DNA from: Membranipora membranacea
Lineage: Eukaryota; Bryozoa; Gymnolaemata; Cheilostomatida; Membraniporidae
DNA: 64,000 bases
Assembly (NCBI GenBank): GCA_914767715.1
Contig: OU612072.1
Span: forward strand, 24,616,001 to 24,680,000
Direction: 5' to 3'
Program-made: the position numbers and the translations under genes
The notes under the pieces: generated by a model
Database searches by the model: none
Told to the model about the DNA's origin: nothing
What the model saw: only the letters and a program-made list of their open reading frames with translations
Shown: piece after piece, positions 10,200-23,700 of the stretch
Layout of the letters: the number at the start of each line of letters is the position of its first letter
How positions within the stretch are numbered: the stretch's first letter is position 1

Positions 10200-12260
10200 T
10201 GGTATACCTAATAGTGCATCTAAATGTATCTTTATTTTCACCATCCATTGTGTGAACTAAAGCATAGTTATCTAACAACCTGCAATGATAAAAACAAGAT
10301 CTCAGATAACAAATGCAATTTTTTATTTTCCGAGCAATGGAAGCCAGACCACATTGGTCAATTTCTATCATGAATGGCGCTAAACAAGATTGGATTAGAA
10401 AATTGAAAAGCTAAGGATTTTTACTGTTGGTGTGATTCAATGTATATTTATTGTGAATAGTGTATGGGGTTATGCATTGTTGATACTGTGTAACTGCGGA
10501 GAATAGAGATCGCCGTGTCATATTGGCTAAGATAGCATCAATGACTGTATCATGGATGGCCCTGGTTCAATTCTCGATCGCAGCATATCTTTTCTGATGT
10601 TTCATTATTATGCAAACCGAAAGCATTTCATTCAAATTGTTAGTAATTAGTTTCATCAAAATTGTTGTACTGAGCTCGTGATATTCCCTTCATCCCACTC
10701 TTCTAAAGCCTGAGCAAAGACTCACCCATCCACAAGAAGATCCTTCCACCATCATCCTCATGCATACTGTAAGTGGACAGTCTTAAACAGCACCAACCAG
10801 GCACATTGCAAGATCGTTCGCGGAAACAACCACTGACATTTTGTTAGATGTGTCAGTATATCTTTTATTTATTTAAACGAATCTTAATTTTATTAAGAAC
10901 TCAAATTGCTCTTAGTATGGTGGATTTTCCACGACAGCTCGACATTTGATATTTTATTTTACATGCTTTCTTATTATTATTATTAATTGTCTTCCCATCT
11001 CATCATTTTAGTAACTTTTCAAATTTTAACTCATACAAGCCATGGAAAATTTCCACAGTAAGTATCACATGACCTACTATGCTTTTATAACTAAACACAA
11101 GTGGAATAATTTTTTAGTTAGTATTTTGCAGCTGAAGTAGCAACACCTAATGTTTTAAACTCGTCTAAACAGATAACCAATAAAGTGCCTTACTGAACTC
11201 AAGCAACTGAAGTAAGTTCTTGTTTGTACTCTGTTGTTAGACTGTAGCCTCCCTTGGGTAGCAGGTAGAGGCTAGGTGAAAGCCCCATTGCTCCACTGCA
11301 ACCATTGACCTGATTCCCAGTCCGGTTAACCTCCCAGCTATCTTTCACAGATGTCGTAACCCAGAGCCATTTCCTCCCTTTTAAGTTAATAGGTTGTCCA
11401 TATCCCTTTACCCCCCATTATCTTGCGGGATAAATAAGGCTACCATATTTGCCCATATTTCTCCCGCCCCCCCAAAGCCAACCCCAAAATCAGGTCAAAT
11501 ATAATCCCAGACCAGATAGAGTCGGCGTACTTGTTACCTTCCCCCTCAGATAGAGTCGGCATACTCGTCAAATTTCCACATGGATCGAGTCGGTGTACTC
11601 GTTTTAGAGAGTCGGCATACTAAGCAAAAATAGGCAATGTGCGTGGTTGCAGTGGCGGGTATTGCCGCCTTAGGGTAACCCCCTCAAAATCCTCTACATT
11701 AGAACAGTGGCACATTACGCTGGACATTTTTCCAAGAATGGATGATTTGAATGGTTTACATTTACACATAGCAAATGATACCAGATAATCCATTGTTTGT
11801 TAAAAAGTAGTGCTTGCATTTTCTTTTAACTTTTCTGAAGGATTGGATATCTTCTTGATACAAAGACGACAATAATCACGTAAAATAAGAGTGTTGCAGC
11901 TCCTTTTCTCAAACTCCTTGGTAAGATTTGCCGTCCTTATATGATGCAGTAGTGAATTTAACCTCAACAAACACAAAAACAAAAATTTCTATCAAGGCCA
12001 ACTTAAAAAGAAACGTTCTCATGTGTGCGATTAGACTAGTAGTTACAAGATTATGGATGTTTATTATGATATCTAGTGTGAAATAACGATAGCTTTCGCT
12101 GAGCTGAGCCAATTATACATGTATTTGAACTGTGGTCCAACACTACTATAAATAAAGGCCTAAATCGGCAACAACAAGACCAGCAGAGGGCATCCTAGTA
12201 CCAAGATTAACAAACACATATGGAAGGCCATATATAATTGCTAGGCGACACTCTTCCATA
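10200..12260. other. Intergenic, no supported gene
   Basis: No exon with splice signals or recognisable protein was found. At 11510-11630 a phrase like GAGTCGGCGTACTCGT occurs four times at irregular spacing, a small degenerate direct repeat of unknown meaning. Confidence 0.4.
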
Positions 12261-12266
12261 TTTATT
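12261..12266 (-). terminator. Candidate polyadenylation signal of gene A
   Basis: AATAAA on the minus strand lies about 20 bases after the gene A stop codon. The very short 3' UTR is unusual, so a more distal signal is possible. Confidence 0.35.
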
Positions 12267-12284
12267 TCTGATCTGATGTTAAGC

Positions 12285-15200
12285 TTAGACAGTCCTTACA
12301 TCTGGTGATTCTCTTTTGGTTTCTGATTTTTTCGGTGGGTGTGTCGGACTCCTCCTGTAACAGAGACGACAAGTATTGATACAGATACAATTCTACTGAA
12401 TGTCTTGTTGTTATTATCTTTAGATACCAAGTCAAATTCTGTGCATTTTAATGACTACATTATGTTTTCATCACCGGAAAGTGTGATTTGTTAACATAAT
12501 TATGAAACTTTGCTGCATGAGTCACCTACCTTGGTCTATTTATAGCTCTTGGACCTACAGCCATCCTTACTATGATTCCAGCACCTGGAAATTTAGAGAG
12601 TTTTAGGAATAATGGTACAATAAAATATAATACAAAAATGGCACTTAACCAGAAGGCAGGAAATTTATCATAGAAACATTCAGATATTTTTAGGTGCTTT
12701 TATTTGCAATTAGAATAATTATCATTAGTTAAATCAAACACGACTCATTTTAAAGAGAAAGGATTTAGACGTTGCAATGGATGCTAACTTTTTGTGTTAC
12801 AAAGAAATGACCAAATTTGTTGATAACTTTAGCTCGTTGAGATGTTTTATAGTAGTGTTTCATTGATTCAAAACATACTCTAAAGTGCAATTCACAATTT
12901 AGTTTTCTTGGTATGCCATTTGATGTAGAAGGGTTCTTTTTGTTAATTTCGCTATCACTTAGTAAGCTTGCTCTAGGGTTATATCACTATCAGGCCATGA
13001 GCCGAGATAACCATTCATTTTTTTCTTTACAATCACAAGAACAGTATTTTAATTTATACCAACCTGCTTTCTTTCTCCAGTACAACAAGCCGGTGAAAAT
13101 AGTAATTAGGATTCCAGCAACAAAACCACCTACAGCACCCGCTAAAGCATAGATTGGACTGGCAGTCCCCTCAGGTTTATCCTCCCATTGAATAAACCAT
13201 GTTATTCTTAAAGGTTCTAAAAGGGCAAATACCAATTCTTAGATGCATGATTGACTTAAGGGTGTCATTTAAACGATGACAGCAGTGGTCACTGAAATCT
13301 AGGAATTGAATTGCTCTATGAGAGATATTTTGATCTCTAGAACCCCATGTTAAGAGGGCAAAAACAACTCCCAGTACACTGTTAAATATTGGCTCGATCA
13401 ATTCGGCATGACAATAACTTGCCTGTATCAAAATCTTTTTTCAATGATCCAAAGCAATCAATCTTCTCTGATTTACCACCTTTGTGCGAATTATTTTCTA
13501 GAAGGAGGATGTTACAATGCATTTCTGTGGTATTTGTATGAGTGGCAGTCCATCGATAAAATGGCCTCGGATGTCCTTCAATATTACATTTCAACTTATG
13601 GATCTTCCAAGTACTGAATGTCACATTCCGTATAGTCCCTTTCTTATCAACCACAATGACTGGTATAATAAATGACAATGATATTGGAGCTTGAGTGGAA
13701 TGGATTTGTAACACTTCAAAATTTTAAGTTTTTGTTTTACACTAGCTTCTATGCATCTGCAAGACTCTGAAGGAGTTTTTCTTTGAGGAGGTTCACAAAA
13801 ATTTCACATTTATTGCATGATGTAATGCAATATAGTGAAATCTATCATGAAAGAAGTAAGATGGAATGCTATGACTTATTGTAGTTGACAAAAAACCCGA
13901 ATTGCATCCTATCAGCCCTATGCATCTCTGACTATTGGCTTGACTGGCTAGCTACAGGTGTAATTTTCTAAGTCATTATGATGCTAAAGCGAGCAGCAAT
14001 ACTTTAGAGGGTATATGATAACCCATACCAATGCAATGTAATGATCATAAATATTTCAGGAAACTTTCCATCTTTATTCTTTGTTACCATTCCCTGATCT
14101 CTGACTTGACTGCGAACATCAAATATAACTTCTGAGTATGATATTAACTTACATGACGGATGCACCTCAATCACCCTTGAAAGTTCACCTTGGTTTTTCC
14201 ATTCTTCTGAGTGTTTTGTGTCCGTACATCTGATTGTAAGACTGTTTCTATCCTTTGGGGTTGGCTTGTACCTTCCCATTGGTAGTTCTTTCGCAACGCC
14301 ATCTGTTAAAAGTATTTCTGGAATTAAAAGAAGACCTCAATTTTTATGAACAGCTCGGAAAATTAAACAAATTTTCCAATGCTTGGTTTAACTGCTGCAA
14401 AAAAGTTGATGGGTTCTCCACTTCTGAATATGTATATATGTATTATGTATTATGTATTTTTACACACACCATACTATTCTTATTGTATTCTCTTCTTTTT
14501 TGGATGGCCTGGATGAAAAACAAATTAGTTGTTATTTCAATCTGAAAATGTTCCTACCATTTAATCGAATGATTCTCCTAGTCGAGTCATCATGTCATGA
14601 TATGAAACAAATAAACAAATCGAAATGAAATTTTAAATAAATTGTAAAGTCTCCTGACCTACCGTAACTGTATACACTTTCATTTGAAGAAGAGGAGCAC
14701 CTTACTGTGCAAGTTTTGTTCTCTCTTATTAATGTCGATAGGTTTTCTGGAGGAACTGCAAATACAAGTAAACATGTATTCAGATTAGGAAATAGTATGA
14801 AAACAATCTGAGAATTCATTAAGATAGTAAAAGATGAAAGTCTCACATACATGCTGGGTGCACCTCAATCGCCAGAGAAATGTCTTCTTTCTTTATCCAG
14901 TCAGAGTGTTTTGTGTCATTACAGCTGATAATCAAACCATTTCTATCCCCCCGGGTTGTCCTGAACCCACCTCTGGGAAGTTTAATTACAGAGCCATTTC
15001 TCAAACGAGCTTCTGGAAATTGATTGAGATATCATATTGTTTGATTGAACAGTGTATACCACTGACGCTATCTGACTGAGGGTGATATTTGTAATAAACT
15101 CCGTTGTTAAAAATAGCTCTTTCTCTCTGAAAACACCTGAATATTGATATAGCTGGTCCATCAATTCAATTCATCAAGTCAATTAATTTGTAAACTGAAA

Positions 15201-17727
15201 ATCTGAAAGAGTGTTATAGAGACCAAAGGTTCTCTGAATTACCGTAGTCATAAACACTTTTATTTGATGAAGAGGAGCATGATACGGTGAAAGTTTCATT
15301 CTCTCTTATATTGTTCGGCTCGAATGTCATCTTTAGATTCTTTGGCGGTACTACAAAAGACACTTTAATGATTTCCATGCATATAAATGTGCTGCAGTCT
15401 GATGCATAGATTATTAAATAGCATTGATAGATAAGACGTTTCAAGATTCAATGCGCAATGTTTGGTGAGAATCTGACTTAGCTATGGAATGGTGTGAAGC
15501 AAATAACATGCTTTTGAATAAGGACAAAACTTTGATGTTAAATGTGAAGAGAGATTATCACTTTTAAACTTGATTACTTTCAATTTATTTTTTCATGTCA
15601 CAAAACTATTTTCATAAGGATAGCAACAATCAGAGCCGTCCACTTTATAGTCGTATAAGATTCAATACTTTTAGAACATCATGTCACAAACCTGTGATTT
15701 TTAGAGCTGAAAAGTGTATGACTAAGAAAAGAAAGAACAGCTTTTTTTCAGTTTTTTATGAGACAGAACAACTCATTATTTTTTTTTTCTTTTTTTTTAA
15801 ATGTACTAAGCCTAATGTTATCGTTATTTCAATGACAGATGATTTAAATTACACATACTCACATACAATACATATATGCAAATGCAAAAGGGACAGTAGA
15901 TGGGGCGACATAGACTTCAAATTTACTAACGTCTTGGGATAACGCTGTGAAAAAGCGATGACACCACTTTTGGCGACTGTTGACTGTTATCTCCCTTGAC
16001 AGAGAAATCAGTATATCATACCTTTAACCGTGTTAATCCACAAACGTGTTGAGCCTGTGTTCTGGTGACAATGAATATCTGACCTTGCAAATGTCATAGA
16101 TATGTTCACTCGCACAGTCAAAGTATTGTGATGCTTTGCAAGTTGCACTCTTCATTTTTTTCTTTTTTTTATACACTGGCTTTCCATCTACAAAGTCAAC
16201 ATCATTTGCTAACCATTCGCCTTTGTCTCTGGTACACAATACCCCTTGGTGCACATCTGATGATATCCACATCCACATTACATAAGGTCCGAGTGCTGGG
16301 ATATCTGTACTGTGACATGATATGGTCAGTGGTTCATTCTCATAGTAACTGTCACTTGTTGTTGTGTTTGACAGGTACAGCTCTGCTGTAAAAGTTGGAC
16401 CAAATCTTAAAAATTTCCTATGGGTAATTTCTTGCTCAGCCATTTGTACCTGATCAGTGACCTTATGGTGAACAGCCCAAAAGCCCCTTTTGACAAAGCT
16501 TTTGACATCATTACACACCAAAAACAAAAATTACTTGTGTATAGTTTTTGAAAGATTGGGTTTAGCTTGGAGTCATGCCTCTGCCTCTACATGTGCCTAA
16601 GATGGGATAATGAATAAGTATTTATTAGCTATTATGACTGCTATGTATAATAGTGATGTAGCAAAATTGACTGTAGATAATAACAAAAAAGAATTGTTTG
16701 TAGTCAGAAAGTATACGACATTGACTAATATACATTGTTGATTGACTGTCCACTAAAGTCACAGATTAATCATTTATAAATGATGGCAATATATCTGAGA
16801 TAATGCAGTATATTCGAGCATCCTAGTTATGCCTCTTTTTACAGTAAAGAAATAAAAAAGTTGCACAGTAAAATTCATGAATACCTAGTATTAAAGGGCA
16901 ACCAAGGTTTCGCAGCAATGCATTTATGGGTAGCAAATAATGTGCTGGGCAGCATCAGCTTTGTGCATTACGCGATGCAAAACTCAAAGTAGTTGCTGAC
17001 TCTAAGCTGGGAAACACTTCAGTTTAGGGGAGGTTCCAAGACTTTGCTGTAATAATTATAGAGCACAGGCTAAATAATAACAGGAACAGGAAACTGCTAT
17101 GTGGTATTCTCTTTTAGCTGAGTTTGAGTACCTGATGGAAGAAATGTTTCACAAGAATTCTGGCTGAATAAGCATCCGAATTATATTTTGTCTTTTTCCC
17201 CATGTAGAAGGTGCAATCTGCTATGAATCAATGGCCATCAATGAGAAGTTGTTTGAAACCTTGGTTGCCCTTTAAGTTTACAACGGAAACAATATTTTGC
17301 TTCCAAATGTTTCAGGGAAAGGAGATTGAATATCAGACAGATATTCAATAGTATTTGGTGATCTCGAGAAATGAGATATTGTGCAAAGAGAACTGATCTG
17401 ACACGGTCTAAGAAAGCAGCAAGTTCCAGAGAAATATGCCAGAGTTATCCAGCTTACGTGCAAGCAAAATATCAATATAATAGAGTCCAGACTGGCCTTA
17501 ACCCATTTTTGAACACTCTAGTAGAGTACACACTGAATGGTCCAGGAAAGCTTTTTCAACTCTCAATATTTGTATGTGTTCTATGATATATCGGTAACTG
17601 ATTTACAACTAGGCTAGTAGTAATATTTTAGAAATCTGAATTTCATGACATGGTCTTTTCACTTTCACTCACCTGATACAGCTTGTGTTGTTAATGCATA
17701 AAATGTCAAGAGTAAACTTCCAAACAT
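12285..17727 (-). CDS. Gene A: multi-Ig transmembrane receptor, ten exons, possibly decaying
   Basis: Exons joined by phase-matched GT-AG sites, minus strand: 17727-17673 (signal peptide MFGSLLLTFYALTTQAVS), 16385-16022 (N-terminal Ig, LTISCHSTDIP), 15350-15243 plus 15012-14851 and 14755-14663 plus 14317-14153 (two Ig domains, each split over two exons; VPPxNL, SCSSSSNKSVYDYG, then a DRNGL...C.DTKHS half), 13659 to about 13400 (C2-type Ig, LKCNIEGHPRPFYRW), 13216-13064 (membrane helix GGFVAGILITIFTGLLYW then RKK), 12584-12530 and 12354-12285 (basic, Pro-rich tail ending PDVRTV). It is a type I surface protein with many N-glycosylation motifs. The exon pattern is the same as gene B, with one extra Ig pair. 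Two exons (near 16137 and 13400) appear frame-broken relative to gene B, so it may be a recent pseudogene or contain assembly errors. The ligand is unknown. Confidence 0.75.
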
Positions 17728-17829
17728 GTCAGACTCCTAAATTCTTCATCATAGTATGTTCACAAAGTTGCAGGATCTCAACTCAATATCAAGTCAGATA
17801 TATTACTAATTACATGAACAATGTAAGAG

Positions 17830-20100
17830 CTCACTATAAATAAAAGATTAGCATTAGCATTCAATCAGTTGGTGATATGTGGAGACAAATATAAGTTGAA
17901 GTAGAATAGAATGGAACTTGAAATAAAATAAAAATCTGAAGTTTTGAAATACCAGAAGCTTATGTAACGATGGCTTGCCCTAGTGAGTGAAAACAAAATT
18001 GTAGCTGTTCTTAATTGAAATCCCAGCAGATCGAAAGAAGATTTATAAATAATAGTAAGACAGGTTATAATTACATGAATTAAAGAGTGACCAAATGATC
18101 TTGGCAGGCCGATCTACCATTCCTCTCTAATGTCAAAGTGTCTCGAGAATGACTCTCACAAAATAGGGCAGCTGCTATCACAACAAACAAGTACTTCACA
18201 GACCCGTATCTAACTATAATACATCTATCATACCATATTCAGTTGACATTAATACTCATACCTGATTTAATTTGTAGGTAGCAGTCTTGTAGAATACCTC
18301 CGGACACATTTTAGTGAACTATTCTCATTTTGTATTTCCACTACAAACAGTAACTTAAAGATCAACTAAGCGAGCAGCCATTGTTTTCAAAGAATTCAAT
18401 GAATGACAATCATGACCTGTGCATAACACAGAGATATGAATGTGTAAATACATTTGCTAGTAACTCATCCTCAGTTTATAGAGGTTTCATATCGCTATAG
18501 GGATACGAACAAAAATAGGTGGGGAATTATTCAATTAATTGAGCTGATCAATGATACTGTTCAATCAACAGTGAATCAGTGTCACAAGACTCTGCAACGA
18601 AAAATAAAGTTCAAGAAGCACATCAAAAACTAAAGCGTATGCATGTTGTTTTGATTGTCATATTTTGGGAGTTGTTCACATCCACAAGTGAAATGTGTCA
18701 GAATCATCTTAAAGATAAACATTGACTAGAATAATGCAGTCCGAATATCCAAAAGTCCTCGAAAGAAACGACTTTCAATAATAATCTCCCATCAATCTAT
18801 GTTACATCTTAGTAGAGGTTGATCTCAACTTGGATAATCAATGTAGCTTGCTGGAACAGTAACGTCACTATCAGAGATGGATTGAATGTGTTCAGCATTG
18901 TACAAGAATTCCACTATCAACTTGTTTCTGAAAATCAAGTAAAATATTCACTTAATCACATTAAAAAATTTATATTTTTAAATGCAATAAATGCAATTTT
19001 ATCCCAAATGCGCAACAAATTATGACAGCAATATATTGCGGAGTTGTTATGTTAGGTATCAGAAGGTTCATTATTTTATTAAAATCATATATAAAGGTCA
19101 TTCTCTAACAGAATAAGACAGCTGCCACGTGATAACATCCTAACTGGCTGGCATTAGGACTGCTAGTAATTAATCCAATGAAGAAGCTTGTCATTGTCAG
19201 GCAAAATTAGATTTCGACTCAATCAGAAACGTTTCCTCATTTTCTGGTAATGACTCTCAGGGAATGACTCTCAGGAAATATTGACTAGCAGGTTACACAA
19301 ACCAAAGATTTGTAAACCTGTAGGGAATTTGGTGAAAGTGAATTGAACAGAATATGATTTGATCCTTTAACTTGCTGGCTAGATCACATAGGACTTAGTT
19401 TTATCCAGGTTTCGGCAAATGTAGGATTATCACCTAAAGATCGTAAGTTCATGGGTAGAGTTTGAATGGAGACTGCAAGCTTTGGTCAAAAGTAGCTGCA
19501 ATACACCAGTTTCCTGCATTATTTGGTCATCCAATCCTGTAGATTTTTTCATGCAGGGGAAAAATGACTCTACTCTATAAAATAAGTAAGATAATTGACA
19601 TCTGTCTTGAGTGGAGAAGTGATCATGACTTTGGAGCAAACAGTTCATACATTTGAATTAGAGAGTAGATTTATGTGCTGTACTGTATGTACTTATCTAT
19701 TGTTATAAATATGGTGCTTTATGTTTTTTCATGCACAAACATATTTCTTACACCATCAGCATATTTCTGATTTTAATAAGGCCCATGCCAATGGTTTGTT
19801 CCAGTTCAAAGTACTTTTCCTTTGTTTCTGGGATATTTTTGGTACATCAAACCTGTAATAAAAATAATAAATATGGATTATTATAATCTTGCTTTCAGCT
19901 CTTATAACACATACTCAACAATAAAATATCATCATATAATGCTGCCAGGGGATGGGGGGGGGGGGGCTCAAAGTGTTTTCATTGTTTGCCTCCGTATGAC
20001 AAGCTCACGACTAAATTAGGTTTTACATCTGGACCTACACTAAAATCAAAACTTGTCGATTTCATCAAATCTATCCGAGTAATTTGACTGCCACGTTGAT
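17830..20100. other. No supported gene upstream of gene A
   Basis: Only short chance frames are present. Two GACTCTCA-type repeats near 19250-19275 and a run of about 13 G at 19957-19969 are visible. Promoter elements for gene A were not recognised with confidence. Confidence 0.35.
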
Positions 20101-20159
20101 GAGCACACTTTTTTTAGAAGTGTTAACATTTCGCATAGTATTTAGAGTTCATGAAGTAG

Positions 20160-20706
20160 TTTCTACCTGTCCGCTAAATTTTTACAGCATATTCCTAGTC
20201 CGAGTTTGATCAGAATCATGAGAAGTTTCTCCAATGATTTCAGATTCTGTGTAGGCTTTTTGGCTGCTGGTATCCACTTGCGGTATTTAGCAACTGCATT
20301 CAATCTGATGTTTTTGTATCTGTTTTAGCCCTTTTGTAGGAGGTTATTGTGATATTTGAAAAGAGCTTCGAAACATTTTACGTTTGGTAGCACGGTATAA
20401 AAGCACACATTCGCCTCAGCTTTCAGCAGTATCTTACTTACAGGCTCTGGGAACTTGGCAAGCATTTGTCATTGTTTTTTTTTCATATCCAGTGTGTGGC
20501 GGCGCCCTTCTGTGTAATTTAGCCTCTTTGTAAGACGGTTGGCCTTTTATAGACAGGCTTAATGAATGGCCTACTGGTGGTTGCTCTAATGCTCGGTCAC
20601 ATATTTTAGGTTTTATCTCAACATCTGCCTTTTCTTCCTTTCTTGCCGAGGAGATTGAAGCTGACGGCATGAGGGTTAGTCTCCGGAGTATAGGCTGTTC
20701 TGCCAT
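20160..20706 (-). pseudogene. Fragment of a THAP/DDE-type transposase (same family as at 34-36 kb)
   Basis: Minus-strand residues near 20310-20165 include NAVAKYRKWIPAAKKPTQN and LLMILIKLGLGICCKNLADR. The latter matches LLLVLMRLRLGLLCKDLADR of the transposase at 35175-35245. Both are followed by a splice donor at the same codon (GACAG/GTA). Upstream to 20706 a polar, low-complexity open stretch could be the linker that precedes this helix-turn-helix in the same family. No DDE catalytic part was found, so this is a remnant. Confidence 0.6.
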
Positions 20707-20709
20707 GTT

Positions 20710-23700
20710 TTTATCTCTTTGATTGCCTTATTTGCTCTTCGATATACTGGAAGGATTGAAAATTCATTGCCAGTATCATAAGGAAAGATTTTGCTTGGTA
20801 GCTGTTTGTTGTTGAATAAGTGACCGTTGACGAAGAGCGCACTACATACTCTGGAATGCAGACTGTATTTTCACCAGCAAAACATTCAGCTTTTTCTCCT
20901 CTTCATCTTGAGGAAAAGGAAAAAAGCTGGTATGGCAAACACCCACATTCACCTATTAAGAAATATTAATACATCAGACGATAATTTGTAACGATAATAT
21001 ATATCTCCATTATGATGAGCACATATTATGCAATAGTTCGTTAAGAGGGCCATAAGTTTTATTGGTAAATAATTAATTTTTCAAAAAAAAATTTCTATCA
21101 AAATATAATTTTCATTTAATAAATAGGGCTGAAAATATTATAGTATGAAATATCAATATTTAAAAGTTGCTAACCTATTTTCTTCGCGTGCTTATCACAC
21201 ATGGTCATTTTTGAGTGATTAGTACGTTTTAACAGCAGTACAGCTAACTTACAGCACAACGAGATGACAGATGGCAGAGAGTGAGGTGTATATTTGTCAT
21301 ATTATGAGTGCTCCAAAATTGGGCTACCACAGTGTGAGATTATGAGACCACTCTTGTTGAGCATTGTGTGCACAACCTGCTGCACGTGATAACGGATAAC
21401 ATACTTTTGTCATAAGCTTTGACATAAGTTTTGTCCCTGCCTATCCCCTCTTCTTTATCTCGTCATATACTCTGCCTGCCATGCTACTTAGCAGCAGATA
21501 CATATGATATTCGCTTTGATGAAATACAAATGACAGCCGTACTATTTCAATGACTGAGTAGCCAACTCCGACTCTCTAATGTGGTGGGAGTCACTAAGAT
21601 CCATCAAAATATTAGCATCCATTATGGCTCCTCAGGCTTCACTATCTGTTATAATATGCTACCCCATCTGTTTAATAACGGGGTAGTCTGTCATGTTATT
21701 TTATTTCTTTGTAGAAGAGGATGGATTGTGAAGACCTTTCGGATGGTCTTCTGCAAGGTTGTAAAGCTGAACGAGGAGCCAAGAGGACAGAAGTAGTCCT
21801 TTGGATGAGTTTTGTAATGCGTTTATTACTATTTTTAATTTATTTATAGAGGTTGCCCAGGAGCCTGACCATTTACAACCATTACATGACAGTCAATAAT
21901 TTAAGACCAAAGCATTGTCGTACTTAGAAGAGAAATGACAATTTGTTTCTGTCATACAATGACGACCAGTTCTTTTGAAAGCTTATATTTTTCGAGTACC
22001 GTGTTTTACCAGAGCAAATGTGATGTTCAGTCCAGGTTAGACCTCATGAAATAGGAATAAATAAATATATTTAGACAGCGGTAATCTGTTGTATCAACTG
22101 AATTGTTTATGACTTGATTGTTTATGTCATTTGAGCTTTTTCATAGTTTGTTCGATTAACAGAGCAAAACCATTTTTTAATTGAGTAATTGCAGTCAACC
22201 TGAATTAGAACCAGTGCTCAGAAGTTGTGGCTTGTATGCTGATAACTCCAATCACCACGTAGATAAAATTGATCAGCCATCTCCTGTAACAAACACCTCC
22301 AACACTAAAAAATCAGCATTTCCAGAGAAACAATTAAATTCAAAATAAGCATATAGATAATAACCAAAGTAGCGTGATTGAATTCATTGCCGCATGCACT
22401 CTGTGCTGAATGTTGTTTGGGCATCGAAAGTATCAAATGTGTGGACAATGGTTACCTCCTTGATGATTTCTACTAATCAGTAGGGATAATAGTTTGTGCA
22501 CAAAAAGTCTGTCTGAAATAGAATGACGTAAATATAAGGGCATTGATTGCTTGTGGCAGCTAACGCAGCTTAATACATTGTATCATTGCAGGCTGCAAGT
22601 TATACCATTGCTGACCTAATAATGTAGTACTGAACTTGGTGTAGGCCTATAACTGAAATGGCAACATAGAATAAACATTGAATGCGGTCATAAATATAGA
22701 ATAAGCAGGCTTCCTCAAGTACAGCCTTTAAAGGTCTCCAAGCAGGGTTCGCCATACAAGACAAATCATCAAATTGTTCAACCTGTGCAAACTTCCATTG
22801 CATTTGAACAAATTAAGGTCTCTCAGCAGCTTTTCAAATACACCAATGTCTAGCTGCAGCCTCAAAAACATGCCACAGTTGATGAAGGCTAATTATGACG
22901 CATGCTCTTTCCTCATGATTATACATACCATTAATACAGAGTTTCTATTGGCTGATAACTAAGTATAAGTCATGTGACAATATGAGTTGTCAACACATAT
23001 TAAAACTGAATTTTTCATCAAACTATGGAAATTTTTTAATATGTCACTCGATTTAATCCTGAAAATATGTGTCTTCATTCACATTTCTAACACACCACCA
23101 CATTCCGGATAATGAAATAATCAGATAAGGTAGGTTTTCGAGGCTGCAGTTAGACATTGGGGTATTCTATTCGAATTTGTTCAAATGTGATGAAAATTTC
23201 AAATGAGATATCTTAGCGTGCTTAATTCTGAGAAATCACACATTGACTGCCAGTGATATAAACCTCACAAGCTATTTGCATCAACTACATTATGAGCGAT
23301 ATATCACATCCATTACATCGAAAAAAAAAACATGCCGACTGGTTCATACTCTGATCGATTTGAAACGCTCCCTATGTATGCCATAAAAAAGCTTTATATG
23401 TTATGTACATGACCTCTCATCTATGGGTTTTCTATGCTATCCAGCTAACAGCAGCAACGAATAGAGAGGACAGAAAATCTAGCCCTCTATGTATTAGACC
23501 CTCAAAGCAAATATTATGTGGAGCATGTCTGCAGTAACAATATGACACCAATCCTCCACAATGCCAGCAAGCAGTCCACAGGCAATATAAGACGATATGA
23601 TGAACACTGCCTGCATGATCTATTCGAGAGTTATACACTGGCCGATAACACACGCCGATTGGCCCACCTGAACACAGTCAGCAAACCAACATCAATGGCG

